A stretch of 64,000 nt of DNA from Microbulbifer yueqingensis (GCF_900100355.1 NZ_FNFH01000001.1:758963-822962), one strand, 5' to 3'; positions 36,890 through 45,351 are shown, counted from the stretch's first letter. The notes: a model not told the origin generated them from the sequence alone. Numbers and translations are program-made.

Positions 36890-37867
36890 TCAGTGGAAGT
36901 CGCACAAACCCATCTCCGCCGGTTCCGCCGCCAGCAATAGCTGGCTGTGAATAAAGTGGTGGGGACTGCGCGGCAGGTAGTGACGCAGGAGGGTAAGCAC
37001 TGCGGAAGCCGGCTTGAGCCCGACCCGGTAATCCTCGATCAGGCGGGTCAGCTCGGCTTTCTCCTCCCGGCTGAGGAACTCCTTCAGGTGTCCCTGCACG
37101 TGCATCAGTGCATTGGTGCGGTCCTTGCGGCTGGCCATATGGGCAAGGATCGCCATGATGCGGCCCCGGACTTCGAAGGCGAATTCCCGCGGCTCGTACG
37201 CCTTGCTGTCGGCGATGAACTGCCCGAGCTCACGTGTCTGCTGCTGGTGGTGGGCCAGCAACAGGTACTTGTAGGCGGTATAGAACTCGATGATCCTGGC
37301 CGTGCGCGGGTCCTCCTCCACGTAACGAAACCAGGCGTCGTAGGCGAATACCCGGGTAAGGAAGTTCTCGCGAATCTCACTGTTGTTCAGCCTGCCCGCC
37401 TCCTCCATTGGCAGGTGCGGGAAATGCTCACGCACGCGGGCGGCGAACATACCCACCCCGTCGCTGTCGTGGCTGTGGCCATTGGGCAGGTAACGCCGCA
37501 CACCCCGCAGGCCACAACTCGGTGAGTTCTGCATGAATATGTATCCTCGTACCTGCTGCAGCTCGGGTGCCACACTGTCGGCATAATCACGCAGGGGAAC
37601 GGTGACATCCAGGTCCTCGTCCACCACCCCCTTAACCCTTACCTCCGCGTCCGGAGACGGATCACTCTTGACCAGCCGGATGGGGTCGCGGGGCACACCG
37701 AGGCCAATGGCCACCTCCGGGCACAGCGGCACATACTCGAAACAGCGCCCCAGCAACTGGGTACAGACGCGACTGTGCTTGTGGCCGGCGTTGTAGCGCA
37801 CCGCGTCGCCCATGACACACTGGCTAATACCGACGGGAATCTTCTGGGTGAGCAGCTCTATGTTCAT
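36890..37867 (-). CDS. DUF523 and DUF1722 domain protein (YbgA-like)
   Basis: A 325-residue protein with an N-terminal DUF523 domain (ISQCVMGDAVRYNAGHK, LCPEVAIGLGVPRDPI, MQNSPSCGL) containing several conserved Cys, and a C-terminal DUF1722 domain from about residue 180 (TAYKYLLLAHHQQQTRELGQ). Fused or adjacent versions are commonly linked to photolyase operons, as here. The biochemical role is unknown; a link to light or DNA-damage responses is inference from context. The ATG at 37867 lacks a clear Shine-Dalgarno, and the leader is short, about 27 bases from the predicted start of transcription. Confidence 0.9.
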   Translation of the reverse strand: MNIELLTQKIPVGISQCVMGDAVRYNAGHKHSRVCTQLLGRCFEYVPLCPEVAIGLGVPRDPIRLVKSDPSPDAEVRVKGVVDEDLDVTVPLRDYADSVAPELQQVRGYIFMQNSPSCGLRGVRRYLPNGHSHDSDGVGMFAARVREHFPHLPMEEAGRLNNSEIRENFLTRVFAYDAWFRYVEEDPRTARIIEFYTAYKYLLLAHHQQQTRELGQFIADSKAYEPREFAFEVRGRIMAILAHMASRKDRTNALMHVQGHLKEFLSREEKAELTRLIEDYRVGLKPASAVLTLLRHYLPRSPHHFIHSQLLLAAEPAEMGLCDFH

Positions 37868-37874
37868 CTTGGGT

Positions 37875-37897
37875 TATACACGTTGTGAATCTGTACA
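37875..37897. promoter_or_regulatory. Paired box TATACA-N11-TGTACA upstream of the photolyase operon
   Basis: TATACA at 37875-37880 and TGTACA at 37892-37897 are separated by 11 bases, matching the spacing of the second pair at 37923-37945. The pair lies between the predicted transcription start and the ATG at 37867 of the DUF523/DUF1722 gene, so binding would block transcription. The MerR/LitR-like product of this operon is the likely binder (inference; related class II LitR operators are TGTACA-like). Confidence 0.6.
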
Positions 37898-37900
37898 AGA

Positions 37901-37929
37901 TTTATAGCGTTAACCGCGAACTTGTACAA
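37901..37929 (-). promoter_or_regulatory. Sigma70-type promoter for the DUF523-merR-phrB operon
   Basis: On the minus strand, TTGTAC (37929-37924) and TATAAA (37906-37901) are separated by exactly 17 bases. The -35 hexamer is part of the second TGTACA pair, so the operator overlaps the promoter. Transcription would start near 37894. Confidence 0.6.
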
Positions 37930-37945
37930 CATAATTTTTTGTACA
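37923..37945. promoter_or_regulatory. Paired box TGTACA-N11-TGTACA between the divergent operons
   Basis: Two perfect TGTACA boxes at 37923-37928 and 37940-37945, with 11 bases between. One overlaps the -35 of the minus-strand promoter, and the pair lies about 80 bases upstream of the start of the divergent YdiJ-like gene, so one regulator could control both directions. Confidence 0.65.
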
Positions 37946-38023
37946 TGCAGGTCCCCCAGACGGTTGCGCTGGCAGGTGTCGCGGCTACAATGCTTTTCCC
38001 TCCCGAGAGCCACGGATGAAGTC

Positions 38024-41000
38024 ATGATCCCAGCACTGCGCGAAATCGATGAGGTACAGGTCCTCTACCTGCAGTATCTGCAAGCCCTCGCAGATGCAGG
38101 CTTTCGCGGCGACACCAGCCCGAGCTATGCCAGCCGCACCGTACTGGCCACAGACAATTCCATCTACCAGGTGCTGCCCCAGGCGGTGGTTTACCCGCGG
38201 GACACCCGTGACCTGCAACTGCTGGCAGAGCTTGCCGAACGGGAGGAATTCCACCAGGTGGTACTGTCCGCCCGCGGGGGCGGCACCGGCACCAACGGCC
38301 AGTCACTGACCGACGGCATCGTGGTGGACATCTCGCGGCACATGAACCGCATCCTGGAGATCAACGCCGAAGAGCGCTGGGTGCGGGTGCAGGCGGGCGT
38401 GGTGAAGGACCAGTTGAACGCCGCCCTGGCGCCCCACGGCCTGTTCTTCGCGCCGGAGCTCTCCACCAGCAACCGCGCCACCATCGGCGGCATGATCAAC
38501 ACCGATGCCTCGGGCCAGGGCTCCTGCGTCTATGGCAAGACCCGTGACCACGTGCTGGACCTGACCACCGTGCTGATGGGCGGGGAGCTGCTGCAGTCCC
38601 GCCCGGTAAATAATGAAGAACTGGAGCAGCTGCGTGCACGCGAGGACCGCACCGGTGCCGTGCACCGCCTGTGCGACGATATTGCCCGTGAAAAGGCGGA
38701 ACTGATCGAGCAGAAGTTCCCCAGGCTGAACCGCTGCCTGACCGGTTACGACCTGGCTCACCTGCGCGAGGAAGCGCAGGAGCCGGGCGGGGACACAAGC
38801 TTCAACCTCAACAGTGTCCTGTGTGGCTCCGAGGGCACCCTTGGCTTTATCGCCGAGGCGCGCCTCAATGTGCTGCCCATCCCGGCCTGCGTGGCGCTGG
38901 TCAATCTCAAATACGACAATTTCCAGGATGCCCTGCGCGACGCCAGCGACCTGATGGGCGCCGGTCCCACCTCCATCGAGACCGTCGACAGCAAGGTGCT
39001 GCAGCTGGCAATGGAGGATATCGTCTGGCACAGCGTCAGCGAGTTCTTCCCCAGCGACGACCGCGCGGTCAGGGGTATCAACCTGGTCGAATACACTGCC
39101 GATTCCGAGGAGGAGCTGGAGGAGGCGCTGGCGCGCTTCACTACCCGCATCGACAATGCCATCGGTGAGAGCGGCAAGAGTTTCGGCTACTCCATTGCCC
39201 GTGGACACGGCGAGGTGAACCGTATCTGGGCCATGCGCAAGCGGGCCGTCGGCCTGCTCGGCAACGCAGAGGGGGAGCGGCGCCCCATCCCGTTTGTCGA
39301 GGACACCTGCGTGCCGCCCGAGCACCTGGCGGAATTTATCGCCGAGTTTCGCGCCGTCCTCGACGAGGCCGGGCTCGATTACGGCATGTTCGGCCATGTG
39401 GACGCGGGCGTATTGCACGTGCGCCCCGCGATCGACATGAAGGACCCCGAGCAGGCGGCGCAGATCCGGTCGATCACCGACAGGGTGGTTGCCCTGACGA
39501 AGAAATACCACGGCCTGCTGTGGGGCGAGCACGGCAAGGGCGTGCGTTCCGAGTACGCCCCGGAATTCTTCGGTGAACTCTATCCCGAGCTGCAACGGGT
39601 CAAGGCCGCCTTTGACCCGCGCAACCAGCTGAACCCGGGCAAGATTGCCACCCCCGGTCCCGCTGCCGGCCTGCTCAGGATCGACGGTGTCCCCACCCGC
39701 GGCGAGCACGACCGGCAGATCCCCGTGCAGGCGTGGGAGGGCTACAGCGAAGGCGTCTACTGCAACGGCAACGGCGCCTGCTTCAACTGGGACCCGGACT
39801 CCGCCATGTGTCCGTCCTACAAGGCCACGCGTGAACGGATCCACTCCCCCAAGGGCCGCGCGTCGCTCATGCGCGAATGGCTGCGGCTCCTGAGTGCGCG
39901 CGACGTGGACGCCGTGGAGGCGGCGCGCAAGTTTCGGGAACAGTCCTTTTTCGTCGGCCTGCCGGGGCGCATCAAGAACACCCTGGCCAGGGCGCGCGGC
40001 GAGTACGACTTCAACCACGAAGTCAACGAGGCCATGCAGGGTTGCCTCGGATGCAAGTCCTGTGTCGGCCAGTGCCCCATCAAGGTGGACGTACCGGAGT
40101 TCCGCTCCAAGTTCCTCGAGCTCTACTACAGCCGCTACCTGCGCCCGCTCAGGGACTACTTTGTCGGCGGGCTGGAGTTCGTCATGCCGCACCTGGCCCG
40201 GGTGCCCGGCCTCTACAACTGGCCGCTGAAACTGCCCCCGGTACGCTGGTTGCTCGAGCGCGGCCTGGGACTGTGCGACAGCCCCTCCCTGGCCCGCAGG
40301 AGCCTGGAGAGCTCGATGGCGGATCTGGGGGTCCCCTATGCCAGCAGGGCGACACTGGAAGCACTGGGTCCGGCCCAGCGCGAGCGCGCGGTGATCATCG
40401 TGCAGGACGCATTCACCAGCTATTTCGAGGCAGATGTGGTAGCCGACGCCCTGCGCCTGCTGCGCCAACTGGATTTCTTCCCGCTGGTGGCGCCGTTCAA
40501 GGCCAACGGCAAACCCCTGCACGTGCACGGCTTCATGCGCCAGTTCCGGCGCGTCGCGGCCGCCAACAGCGAAATGCTTGCAGAGCTGGCGGGCAGCGGC
40601 ATCGCGCTGGTGGGCGTGGACCCGTCCATGACGCTCACCTATCGCGCCGAGTACCGCAAGTTACTGGGTGACCAGGCGCCACAGGTAAAGCTGTTGCAGG
40701 AGTGGCTGGCGGGCCAGCGCGACCACCTCGCCACACAGAGGGCGCGGGTGCGCCCGGCCAGCTTCCGCCTGCTGCCCCACTGCAGCGAGCAGACCAATGC
40801 CGCCCCGTCCCTGGGCGACTGGCGCGACATCTTCGACGCCCTGGGCCTGGAACTGGAGACCCAGAGCCTCGGCTGTTGCGGCATGGCCGGTACCTACGGC
40901 CACGAGACGAACCACAGGGAGACCTCGCGGGTGATCTTCCAGCAGTCCTGGGCCCCGCGGCTGGCGGGCGAGACCGGGGACCTGCTGGCCAGCGGTTATT

Positions 41001-41083
41001 CCTGCCGCTGCCAGGCCCGCCGCTTCGCGGGAGTAAACCTCCGCCACCCACTGCAGGGACTGCTGGCACAATTGCAGAAATAG
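38024..41083 (+). CDS. FAD-binding and iron-sulfur 2-hydroxyacid dehydrogenase, YdiJ-like
   Basis: A 1019-residue cytosolic protein, the same size as E. coli YdiJ (1018), a D-2-hydroxyglutarate dehydrogenase-type enzyme. The FAD-binding PCMH domain covers the first 250 residues (LSARGGGTGTNGQSLTDG, TIGGMINTDASGQGS). The FAD-oxidase C-terminal domain follows, then a ferredoxin-like region with CNGNGACFNWDPDSAMC and GCLGCKSCVGQCPIKVDVP, and a C-terminal CCG-type domain (LGCCGMAGTYGHE). The ATG at 38024 (MIPALREIDE) aligns with YdiJ; the upstream in-frame part runs through the operator region. It is divergent from the photolyase operon and shares its operator region. Confidence 0.9.
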   Translation: MIPALREIDEVQVLYLQYLQALADAGFRGDTSPSYASRTVLATDNSIYQVLPQAVVYPRDTRDLQLLAELAEREEFHQVVLSARGGGTGTNGQSLTDGIVVDISRHMNRILEINAEERWVRVQAGVVKDQLNAALAPHGLFFAPELSTSNRATIGGMINTDASGQGSCVYGKTRDHVLDLTTVLMGGELLQSRPVNNEELEQLRAREDRTGAVHRLCDDIAREKAELIEQKFPRLNRCLTGYDLAHLREEAQEPGGDTSFNLNSVLCGSEGTLGFIAEARLNVLPIPACVALVNLKYDNFQDALRDASDLMGAGPTSIETVDSKVLQLAMEDIVWHSVSEFFPSDDRAVRGINLVEYTADSEEELEEALARFTTRIDNAIGESGKSFGYSIARGHGEVNRIWAMRKRAVGLLGNAEGERRPIPFVEDTCVPPEHLAEFIAEFRAVLDEAGLDYGMFGHVDAGVLHVRPAIDMKDPEQAAQIRSITDRVVALTKKYHGLLWGEHGKGVRSEYAPEFFGELYPELQRVKAAFDPRNQLNPGKIATPGPAAGLLRIDGVPTRGEHDRQIPVQAWEGYSEGVYCNGNGACFNWDPDSAMCPSYKATRERIHSPKGRASLMREWLRLLSARDVDAVEAARKFREQSFFVGLPGRIKNTLARARGEYDFNHEVNEAMQGCLGCKSCVGQCPIKVDVPEFRSKFLELYYSRYLRPLRDYFVGGLEFVMPHLARVPGLYNWPLKLPPVRWLLERGLGLCDSPSLARRSLESSMADLGVPYASRATLEALGPAQRERAVIIVQDAFTSYFEADVVADALRLLRQLDFFPLVAPFKANGKPLHVHGFMRQFRRVAAANSEMLAELAGSGIALVGVDPSMTLTYRAEYRKLLGDQAPQVKLLQEWLAGQRDHLATQRARVRPASFRLLPHCSEQTNAAPSLGDWRDIFDALGLELETQSLGCCGMAGTYGHETNHRETSRVIFQQSWAPRLAGETGDLLASGYSCRCQARRFAGVNLRHPLQGLLAQLQK

Positions 41084-41149
41084 GAGTTTACTAGGGGAAA
41101 TGGCCCGGGATTCGGGCCAGGCCACCATATCAACCGGGACGCGACCGAG

Positions 41150-41830
41150 ATGTACCGACTGCTGATCACCCTGCTGCTGGGGGCGCTCCTGGCGGGCGCA
41201 GCCGCACCGGGGGAGCCGCCCTCGGTAGAGGCACTGATCGACTCCGCTGAAGAGTATGCCCTCGAGGGGGACTTCGACTCCGCCCTGCCGATCTACGAGA
41301 AGGCCATTTCCACCCTGGGCCGCGAGCCGCGCCGGCAGCACGCCCTGCGCTACCGCTACGGCATCATCCTGAACGCCCTGGGGGCGCAACAGGACCCCGC
41401 AACCTTCTATCCTCTGGCGCGGGCCCAGTTCGCCGCGGTGCTCGATTACCTGGAGAGCGGCGGCGAGCTGGAGCATTCAGAAGCGCGTGTCAGCTCGGCG
41501 CTGGCCCACACCTACCACCAGCAGGCCCCCCACGCCGGGAACCCGCGGCACCAGACCGACATGCTGCGCCGTGCCTATCACCTGTACAGTGACGCCGCCC
41601 TCGGCCTGGCCAGCGACGGGGAGTGGCACAACCTGGCCATTACCTATTTCAACATTGGCCAGGTGTGCGAGTGGCAGGGCAACCTGGAAGAGGCGATCGA
41701 ATGGCTGGAAAAGGCGGTCGAGCTGGATCTACGCCACGGTTTCCCCGACCTGCAGGAGGACCGGGCCTACCTCTATGCCCTCCGCGAACAGGTGAATCCC
41801 CCCGCCAGGGCCACCACCACCGCCCTCTGA
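41150..41830 (+). CDS. Secreted TPR protein
   Basis: A 226-residue protein with a signal peptide (residues 1-20, LLITLLLGALLAGAAA) and helical TPR-type repeats: EEYALEGDFDSALPIYEKAI near residue 35 and ITYFNIGQVCEWQGNLEEAIEWLEKAVEL near 165-193. It probably acts as a periplasmic interaction scaffold; no partner is evident. A perfect 7-bp hairpin (tggcccg, loop ggatt, cgggcca) at 41101-41119 sits between the YdiJ-like gene and this one. I see no known specific family. Confidence 0.75.
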   Translation: MYRLLITLLLGALLAGAAAPGEPPSVEALIDSAEEYALEGDFDSALPIYEKAISTLGREPRRQHALRYRYGIILNALGAQQDPATFYPLARAQFAAVLDYLESGGELEHSEARVSSALAHTYHQQAPHAGNPRHQTDMLRRAYHLYSDAALGLASDGEWHNLAITYFNIGQVCEWQGNLEEAIEWLEKAVELDLRHGFPDLQEDRAYLYALREQVNPPARATTTAL

Positions 41831-42001
41831 CCAACAGGTCTCACCCCCATGCGCCGGGCATACGGACCCAGGGCCTTCGCACAGGGTGGTGGTGGACCGC
41901 CAGTCGCAAATAATTTTTCCAGAATATTCTCCTGAACGAGTCATTGTTAGGAGAGACATTCCGCTCACTTTTTAACCGACCACTAGCATGACATCGCTGT
42001 C

Positions 42002-42145
42002 TTGCGCGCCCACATCGATGGCAACTGTGTACTAGAACTGCCTGATTTATCTGGTCATCAATTCACTCAAAAAGAATTTGTAGGAATTTCATTTGCCAAA
42101 CCGGCAATTAAAAACAACGAAATCTCAATAACAGCGCTGACATAG
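42002..42145 (+). pseudogene. Possible gene remnant, short AT-rich open frame
   Basis: From a TTG at 42002 the frame reads 47 residues (through DGNCVLELPDLSGHQ and KEFVGISFAKPA, ending ISITALT) to a TAG at 42143. Stop codons upstream and the lack of a ribosome-binding site argue against an intact gene. The composition is unlike neighbouring genes. It could be a decayed fragment or chance; I recognise no family. Confidence 0.25.
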
Positions 42146-42218
42146 AGACCGTTCGACACCGATCAAGAAATGAGCAGAAATATTTGATTCAGGGCCAGCA
42201 ACCCGTAATATAGCCGCC

Positions 42219-42286
42219 ACTGATTAAATATTAATCAGTTATTTCCAAACCAACTTGGAAATGCCACATAGCCCTCAGGGCATGTG
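42219..42286 (+). promoter_or_regulatory. Three consecutive hairpins in the leader of the 3D-domain gene
   Basis: ACTGATTA/TAATCAGT (42219-42239), ATTTCCAA/TTGGAAAT (42241-42262) and CACAT-A-GCCC/GGGCATGTG (42265-42286) follow each other almost without gaps. A GGAGGT ribosome-binding site (42301-42306) follows 14 bases later. They may be a structured 5' leader or operators. I could not match a known riboswitch consensus. Confidence 0.55.
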
Positions 42287-42314
42287 ACCAATTGATTCCT
42301 GGAGGTAACGGGAC

Positions 42315-42725
42315 ATGATGAAACAGACTCTGCGCAATTCAGTACTTTTTATGATCGCCATCCTGGTGGCATCTGTGAGCCTGAATGCATCAGCCGCCGT
42401 TAAGAAAGAAAAGACCATGGTCGTTGATGCCACCGCTTACAACTCGGTGCCCGGCCAGACAGATGACGACCCGTGGGTAGCGGCCTGGAACAACCGCCTG
42501 CGCCCCGGACAGAAAGTGATCGCAGTGTCCCGGGATCTCGAGAAGCACGGCCTGACCAACGGCGCCAAGGTTAAAATCGAGGGCCTGCCCGGCACCTACA
42601 CCGTGCGCGACCGTATGAACAAGCGTTTCAAGAACCGTATCGACGTGTGGATGGAAAAAGACATCAAGAAAGCCCGCAGCTGGGGCAAGAAAAAGCTGAA
42701 GATCGTCTTCAAGCCGGTCAAGTAA
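42315..42725 (+). CDS. 3D domain secreted protein
   Basis: A 136-residue exported protein with a signal peptide (to about residue 27, NASAA) and one 3D domain, named for three conserved aspartates, with a double-psi-barrel-type fold. Visible are DATAYNSVPGQTDDDP, VIAVSRDLEKHGL, TYTVRDRMNKRFKNRIDVWM, and a very basic C-terminus. In other bacteria such domains occur in lytic transglycosylase or resuscitation-type proteins acting on peptidoglycan. ATG 42315 has GGAGGT 8 bases upstream; a second ATG follows directly. It has an elaborate hairpin leader and a strong terminator, so it is transcribed alone and perhaps highly. Confidence 0.87.
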   Translation: MMKQTLRNSVLFMIAILVASVSLNASAAVKKEKTMVVDATAYNSVPGQTDDDPWVAAWNNRLRPGQKVIAVSRDLEKHGLTNGAKVKIEGLPGTYTVRDRMNKRFKNRIDVWMEKDIKKARSWGKKKLKIVFKPVK

Positions 42726-42786
42726 GCGACTGATCCACGCTACCAGACAATATTAAATGACCGCGGCACCAACCGCGGCCCTGAAC

Positions 42787-42811
42787 GCCCCGCCTCTGCG
42801 GGGCTTTTTTA
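42787..42811 (+). terminator. Intrinsic terminator after the 3D-domain gene
   Basis: Stem gccccgc / gcggggc with loop ctct, followed by TTTTTTA. Confidence 0.9.
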
Positions 42812-42863
42812 TGCCTTCTCGCCAGCACCTGCGACCGGCTTCCCGGCGATCGGCCTCCCCTGT

Positions 42864-43418
42864 TTACGGCTCTGTTTCAGCATCGATGCCGGGAAGTTCC
42901 CGGCAATCGGCGTGCCCCGTATGCAACCTGCCCGGCTGGCGCCCCTCGTTATAGCGCTCTTCCATGCCGCCATCGCGGAATACGATAAGGAATTCATCCT
43001 TTTGCCAGTCACCCTCCACACGGTACTCGCTCAGCCACAGCAACGCGGCCTGCCCCTCATAGCACTGCCCGTAGAAAAGCCGCGTCTTCTCCACCAGCTC
43101 CTCGCTGAGGTAATCGCGGTAGTCACCGGGATAGGTGTAGCGCTCCGGCGTGGCCGGGGATTCCCGGCCCGCACTCACCCGCTTGTCTCGCGGCGAGATC
43201 CGGTGGAGATAGATCGAGGTATTCTCGTCGCAGGCGATACAGCTCCGCCCGGCGATAACCGCAAATGCACCCAGCTCCGCAACGAGGCGCGCCTCTGCCA
43301 GGCCGGTTTCCAGCGTCCGCCCGCTCGAGAGCTGCACCTCTACCGCCCGGGCGGGGCCGGGTGCAGACAGGATCAGGGCAAATAAAACGGGAATTAACGG
43401 ATACTTCAACAGGAACAA
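42864..43418 (-). CDS. Secreted protein of unknown function
   Basis: A 184-residue product with a signal peptide (FLLKYPLIPVLFALILSAP, cleavage near PARA). The mature part is acidic at the end and holds Cys in GRSCIACDENT, GQCYEGQ and HADCREL, possibly forming disulfides. I do not recognise a family. The start is uncertain: no ATG is available and the frame opens at TTG 43418, with another TTG three codons later. It is convergent with the 3D-domain gene. Confidence 0.6.
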   Translation of the reverse strand: MFLLKYPLIPVLFALILSAPGPARAVEVQLSSGRTLETGLAEARLVAELGAFAVIAGRSCIACDENTSIYLHRISPRDKRVSAGRESPATPERYTYPGDYRDYLSEELVEKTRLFYGQCYEGQAALLWLSEYRVEGDWQKDEFLIVFRDGGMEERYNEGRQPGRLHTGHADCRELPGIDAETEP

Positions 43419-43849
43419 CGCTCTCTGCTATCGGGCGGGCGACCGAAACCTGTAATCCATTCCTCTCCTGGTGGCCCGGGAAAAGCAAGCCACCGCTGTG
43501 GCGCGAATCCCTTCTATTGATTAACCATAGCAGGCGAGGCGGGAATTTCCCGCCAGGAGCGGCGGGCAAGCGGGCAAGCGACGCAGTTACCGAAAGCGAC
43601 GGGCGCAAACACGCGTGGGGTTACAGGTGGGGGGGCTGGCGGCAGGCCAGCTCGCCAGGCTGGAAGTTGGGGCACCGGAAGGCTCCAATCCGTGAAGCTT
43701 CGCGGTACCCCGCGATTGGGTTGTGCGCTGTCACACTTTTGCGAATCCCTGCCCATAAAACCTTAGCAGGGAAATCGGCGACCCGCACAAGGCTACAGGT
43801 CACGGAGGGGAGCCGCGGCCCCGGCCCGCCGGGGGAGCCTTCCGGGCGC
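43419..43849. other. Intergenic region with a duplicated short motif
   Basis: About 430 bases with no convincing gene. On the plus strand the motif GCGAATCCCT ... AACC-T/A-TAGCAGG occurs twice, from 43503 and from 43741, with a variable centre. Promoter sequences for the two minus-strand genes should be nearby; none was fixed. Confidence 0.45.
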
Positions 43850-44104
43850 TCAGCTCTGCTCTTCCTCAACCGGCCCGACAAAGGTGGCGATCCCCTCCTC
43901 GCGCAACGCGTCCAGGGCTTCCTCCAGGGCTTCCTTCTCCGTGTCGAAGGAATCCTCCCACACGGTGGAATTGTCATTGTCATCGACAATTTCCAGTAAC
44001 CAGCCGCCTTCGCCATCCTCGTAAATATCGATATGGACGCTCAACCCGTCCTCGCTGTAAGTCTGGCTCAGTTCTGACTCACGGGGTTCAAACTCTTCTT
44101 CCAT
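43850..44104 (-). CDS. Small acidic protein of unknown function
   Basis: An 84-residue, strongly acidic soluble protein: EEEFEPRESELSQTYSEDGL, then a beta-strand-like region HIDIYEDGEGGWLLEIVDD and a helix EKEALEEALDALREEG. No signal peptide or membrane segment. I recognise no family. The ATG at 44104 is preferred over the upstream frame because GAGG precedes it at reasonable spacing and the acidic sequence begins there. It is divergent from trhO. Confidence 0.65.
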   Translation of the reverse strand: MEEEFEPRESELSQTYSEDGLSVHIDIYEDGEGGWLLEIVDDNDNSTVWEDSFDTEKEALEEALDALREEGIATFVGPVEEEQS

Positions 44105-44335
44105 GGGATGCCTCACTTCGGGCCGGTAATTCAGGTCGCCGCACTGTGACAACTCGTGGCCAATCGGTCAATCAAAATCGTCCGCCGCGACGCGTTAGCG
44201 CCAGGAAAACTGCCCATTAAATGTACGACAAACGCCCCTGCCTGCGTTAAAATGCGCGGCGATTTTTACCCCCGGCACCGGCCGGGATGTCATTTTGCCC
44301 CGGATTTACGCTCCGGCCCGCAAAGAGGAAAACCC

Positions 44336-45337
44336 ATGCCCCAGTACGTAGTCTGTGCGCTGTATAAATTCGTCACCCTGGACGACTTCGAATCCCTGCG
44401 CGACCCCCTGCTCGATGTCATGCTGAAACACCGCGTGCGCGGCACCCTGCTGTTGGCCCGCGAGGGCATCAACGGCACCGTGGCCGGCTCCCGCGAGGCC
44501 ATCGACGCCCTGCTCGCCCACCTGCAGAGCGATCCGCGCCTGGCAGAGCTGGATTACAAGGAATCCTATACCGATAACGCGCCCTTCCGCCGCAGCAAGG
44601 TCAAGCTGAAGCGCGAGATCGTGACCATGGGAGTAGAGGGTATCGACCCGCGCAAGACAGTCGGCACCTATGTGAAACCGGCCGACTGGAATGCACTGAT
44701 CAGCGACCCCGAAGTGGTGCTGATCGACACCCGCAACGACTATGAGTACCAGGTGGGCACCTTCGAGAACGCGGTCAACCCCGGGACCGAGAGCTTCCGG
44801 GAATTCCCGCAGTACGTTAAGGAAAACCTGGACCCCGGGAAGCACAAGAAAGTGGCCATGTTCTGTACCGGTGGCATCCGCTGCGAAAAGTCCACCGCCT
44901 ACCTGAAGGAACAGGGGTTTGAAGAGGTCTACCACCTGCAGGGCGGAATCCTCAAGTACCTGGAGGAGGTGCCGAAGGAAGAGACCAGGTGGCAGGGCGA
45001 GTGCTTCGTCTTCGACGACCGGGTGACCGTCAACCACGATCTCGAGCGGGGCGAGTACCAGCAGTGCAACGCCTGCCGGATGCCGGTGACAGAGGAAGAG
45101 ATGCAGTCACCCAAGTTCGAGCAGGGCGTCAGCTGCCCGCACTGCTTCGACAGGGTATCCGACGCCGATCGCGCGCGCTTCCGCGAACGGGAAAAGCAGA
45201 TCCAGCTGGCCAGGCAGCGCGGCGAGGAGCACATCGGCCACGATGCCCGTGAGACCACTGCCGAGCGCCGCCGCCGCAAGCAGGCGCTGCGTCAGCAGCA
45301 GGCCGAGCAGGCGAAGCAGCAGGCCACCAACGGCTGA
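44336..45337 (+). CDS. trhO: tRNA uridine-34 hydroxylase TrhO (rhodanese family, YceA)
   Basis: Oxygen-dependent hydroxylase making 5-hydroxyuridine at wobble uridine 34. The 333-residue product has an N-terminal acylphosphatase-like domain ([14 protein letters not shown]), then a rhodanese domain with the active-site Cys in [16 protein letters not shown], and a C-terminal four-Cys zinc-like segment ([12 protein letters not shown] and CPHC). The ATG at 44336 follows GAGGA; the upstream in-frame sequence is promoter-like. It is transcribed alone. Confidence 0.93.
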   Translation: MPQYVVCALYKFVTLDDFESLRDPLLDVMLKHRVRGTLLLAREGINGTVAGSREAIDALLAHLQSDPRLAELDYKESYTDNAPFRRSKVKLKREIVTMGVEGIDPRKTVGTYVKPADWNALISDPEVVLIDTRNDYEYQVGTFENAVNPGTESFREFPQYVKENLDPGKHKKVAMFCTGGIRCEKSTAYLKEQGFEEVYHLQGGILKYLEEVPKEETRWQGECFVFDDRVTVNHDLERGEYQQCNACRMPVTEEEMQSPKFEQGVSCPHCFDRVSDADRARFREREKQIQLARQRGEEHIGHDARETTAERRRRKQALRQQQAEQAKQQATNG

Positions 45338-45351
45338 TTGCGTGCCCACCT

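Larger units (their letters stand above)
41831..42314. other. AT-rich intergenic region before the 3D-domain gene
   Basis: About 480 bases, markedly AT-richer than the rest of the window. It holds a 48-codon open relic at 42002-42145 and three consecutive hairpins at 42219-42286, which lead into the ribosome-binding site of the 3D-domain gene. The promoter is probably between 42100 and 42220; I could not fix it. Confidence 0.5.

Noticed and set aside
38303..40528. Long antisense open frame opposite the YdiJ-like gene
   Set aside because: It is the GC-rich shadow of a well-supported gene: repetitive Val/Gly/Leu/His composition, no ribosome-binding site and no family signature.
42145..42315. 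c-di-GMP or other known riboswitch in front of the 3D gene
   Set aside because: The conserved GEMM-type core (CAGGGCAAACC-like) and tetraloop receptor are absent; only simple hairpins are seen.
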